A stretch of DNA of 64,000 nt from Halocaridina rubra (lineage: Eukaryota; Arthropoda; Malacostraca; Decapoda; Atyidae): contig JAXCGZ010007560.1 in NCBI GenBank assembly GCA_037179515.1, positions 1 to 64,000 on the forward strand. The letters are read 5' to 3'. The position numbers and the translations under genes are program-made. The notes below the pieces were generated by a model. That model saw nothing but the letters and a program-made list of their open reading frames with translations. It searched no databases and was not told the DNA's origin. This document shows positions 64,000 to 64,000 of the stretch, one piece after another; the first letter of the stretch is position 1, and every line of letters starts with the position of its first letter.

Positions 64000-64000
64000 C

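Overview
This is eukaryotic, intron-free repeat DNA, most likely from an arthropod genome. I favour a decapod crustacean because of the very long (TA)n microsatellites and the mix of Tigger/pogo, piggyBac, BEL/Pao, Gypsy and CR1/L2-like elements; this is inference, not proof. I see no host protein-coding gene, rRNA or functional tRNA. Essentially all coding sequence belongs to transposable elements (TEs), most of it broken by stops and frameshifts.

Layout. 1-304: 81-bp minisatellite. 305-2999: one end of a minus-strand LTR element, marked by a perfect tRNA-Lys-type primer site, then unrecognised AT-rich DNA. 3001-4784: decayed Tigger. 4920-7801: Mutator-like (MULE) element. 7893-9234: TA tract / TA-flanked non-autonomous element / TA tract. 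9427-9694: solo Gypsy LTR. 11175-11966: LINE family A fragment. 12922-14240: piggyBac remnant, abutted by a TA-flanked MITE (14244-15439). 15955-19005: near-intact Tigger with a transposase keeping all three catalytic Asp. 19340-19967: GA/CT/TA microsatellite-linked repeats. 19968-26799: BEL/Pao retrotransposon with target duplication GTAGT, whose 3' LTR is split by a LINE. 27134-28724: tRNA-like tandem repeats and a SINE between TA tracts. 28725-34296: a chain of MITEs and Tigger derivatives joined by TA tracts. 34307-40194: two head-to-tail LINE A copies, then a pogo-like element (40195-42062) in the LINE tail. 42068-44815: LINE family B. 44981-45285: Tigger-derived MITE between TA tracts. 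45406-50025: two minus-strand LINE A copies. 50333-56417: four head-to-tail plus-strand LINE A copies. 56612-57828: second LINE B copy. 58101-64000: a minus-strand Gypsy element interrupted inside its integrase by a second complete Gypsy (58862-63185, perfect ACTGG duplication).

Family labels are mine: LINE family A is the CR1/L2-like element ending in a 3' hairpin plus 14-bp tail units AATTAGGTAATCAC (copies A1-A11); LINE family B is jockey/I-like (B1, B2); M elements are TA-flanked MITEs with CACCTAGTTC-type ends.

The most unusual signals are (i) almost every long (TA)n tract begins or ends exactly at the terminus of a TA-targeting DNA transposon, giving beads on a TA string; (ii) LINE A copies are joined tail-to-body, two loci share the same dimer junction, and a tail fragment lies inside one copy's endonuclease; (iii) a MITE family carries a captured LINE 3' segment. 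Clade assignments rest on motif recognition by eye, with no database search.
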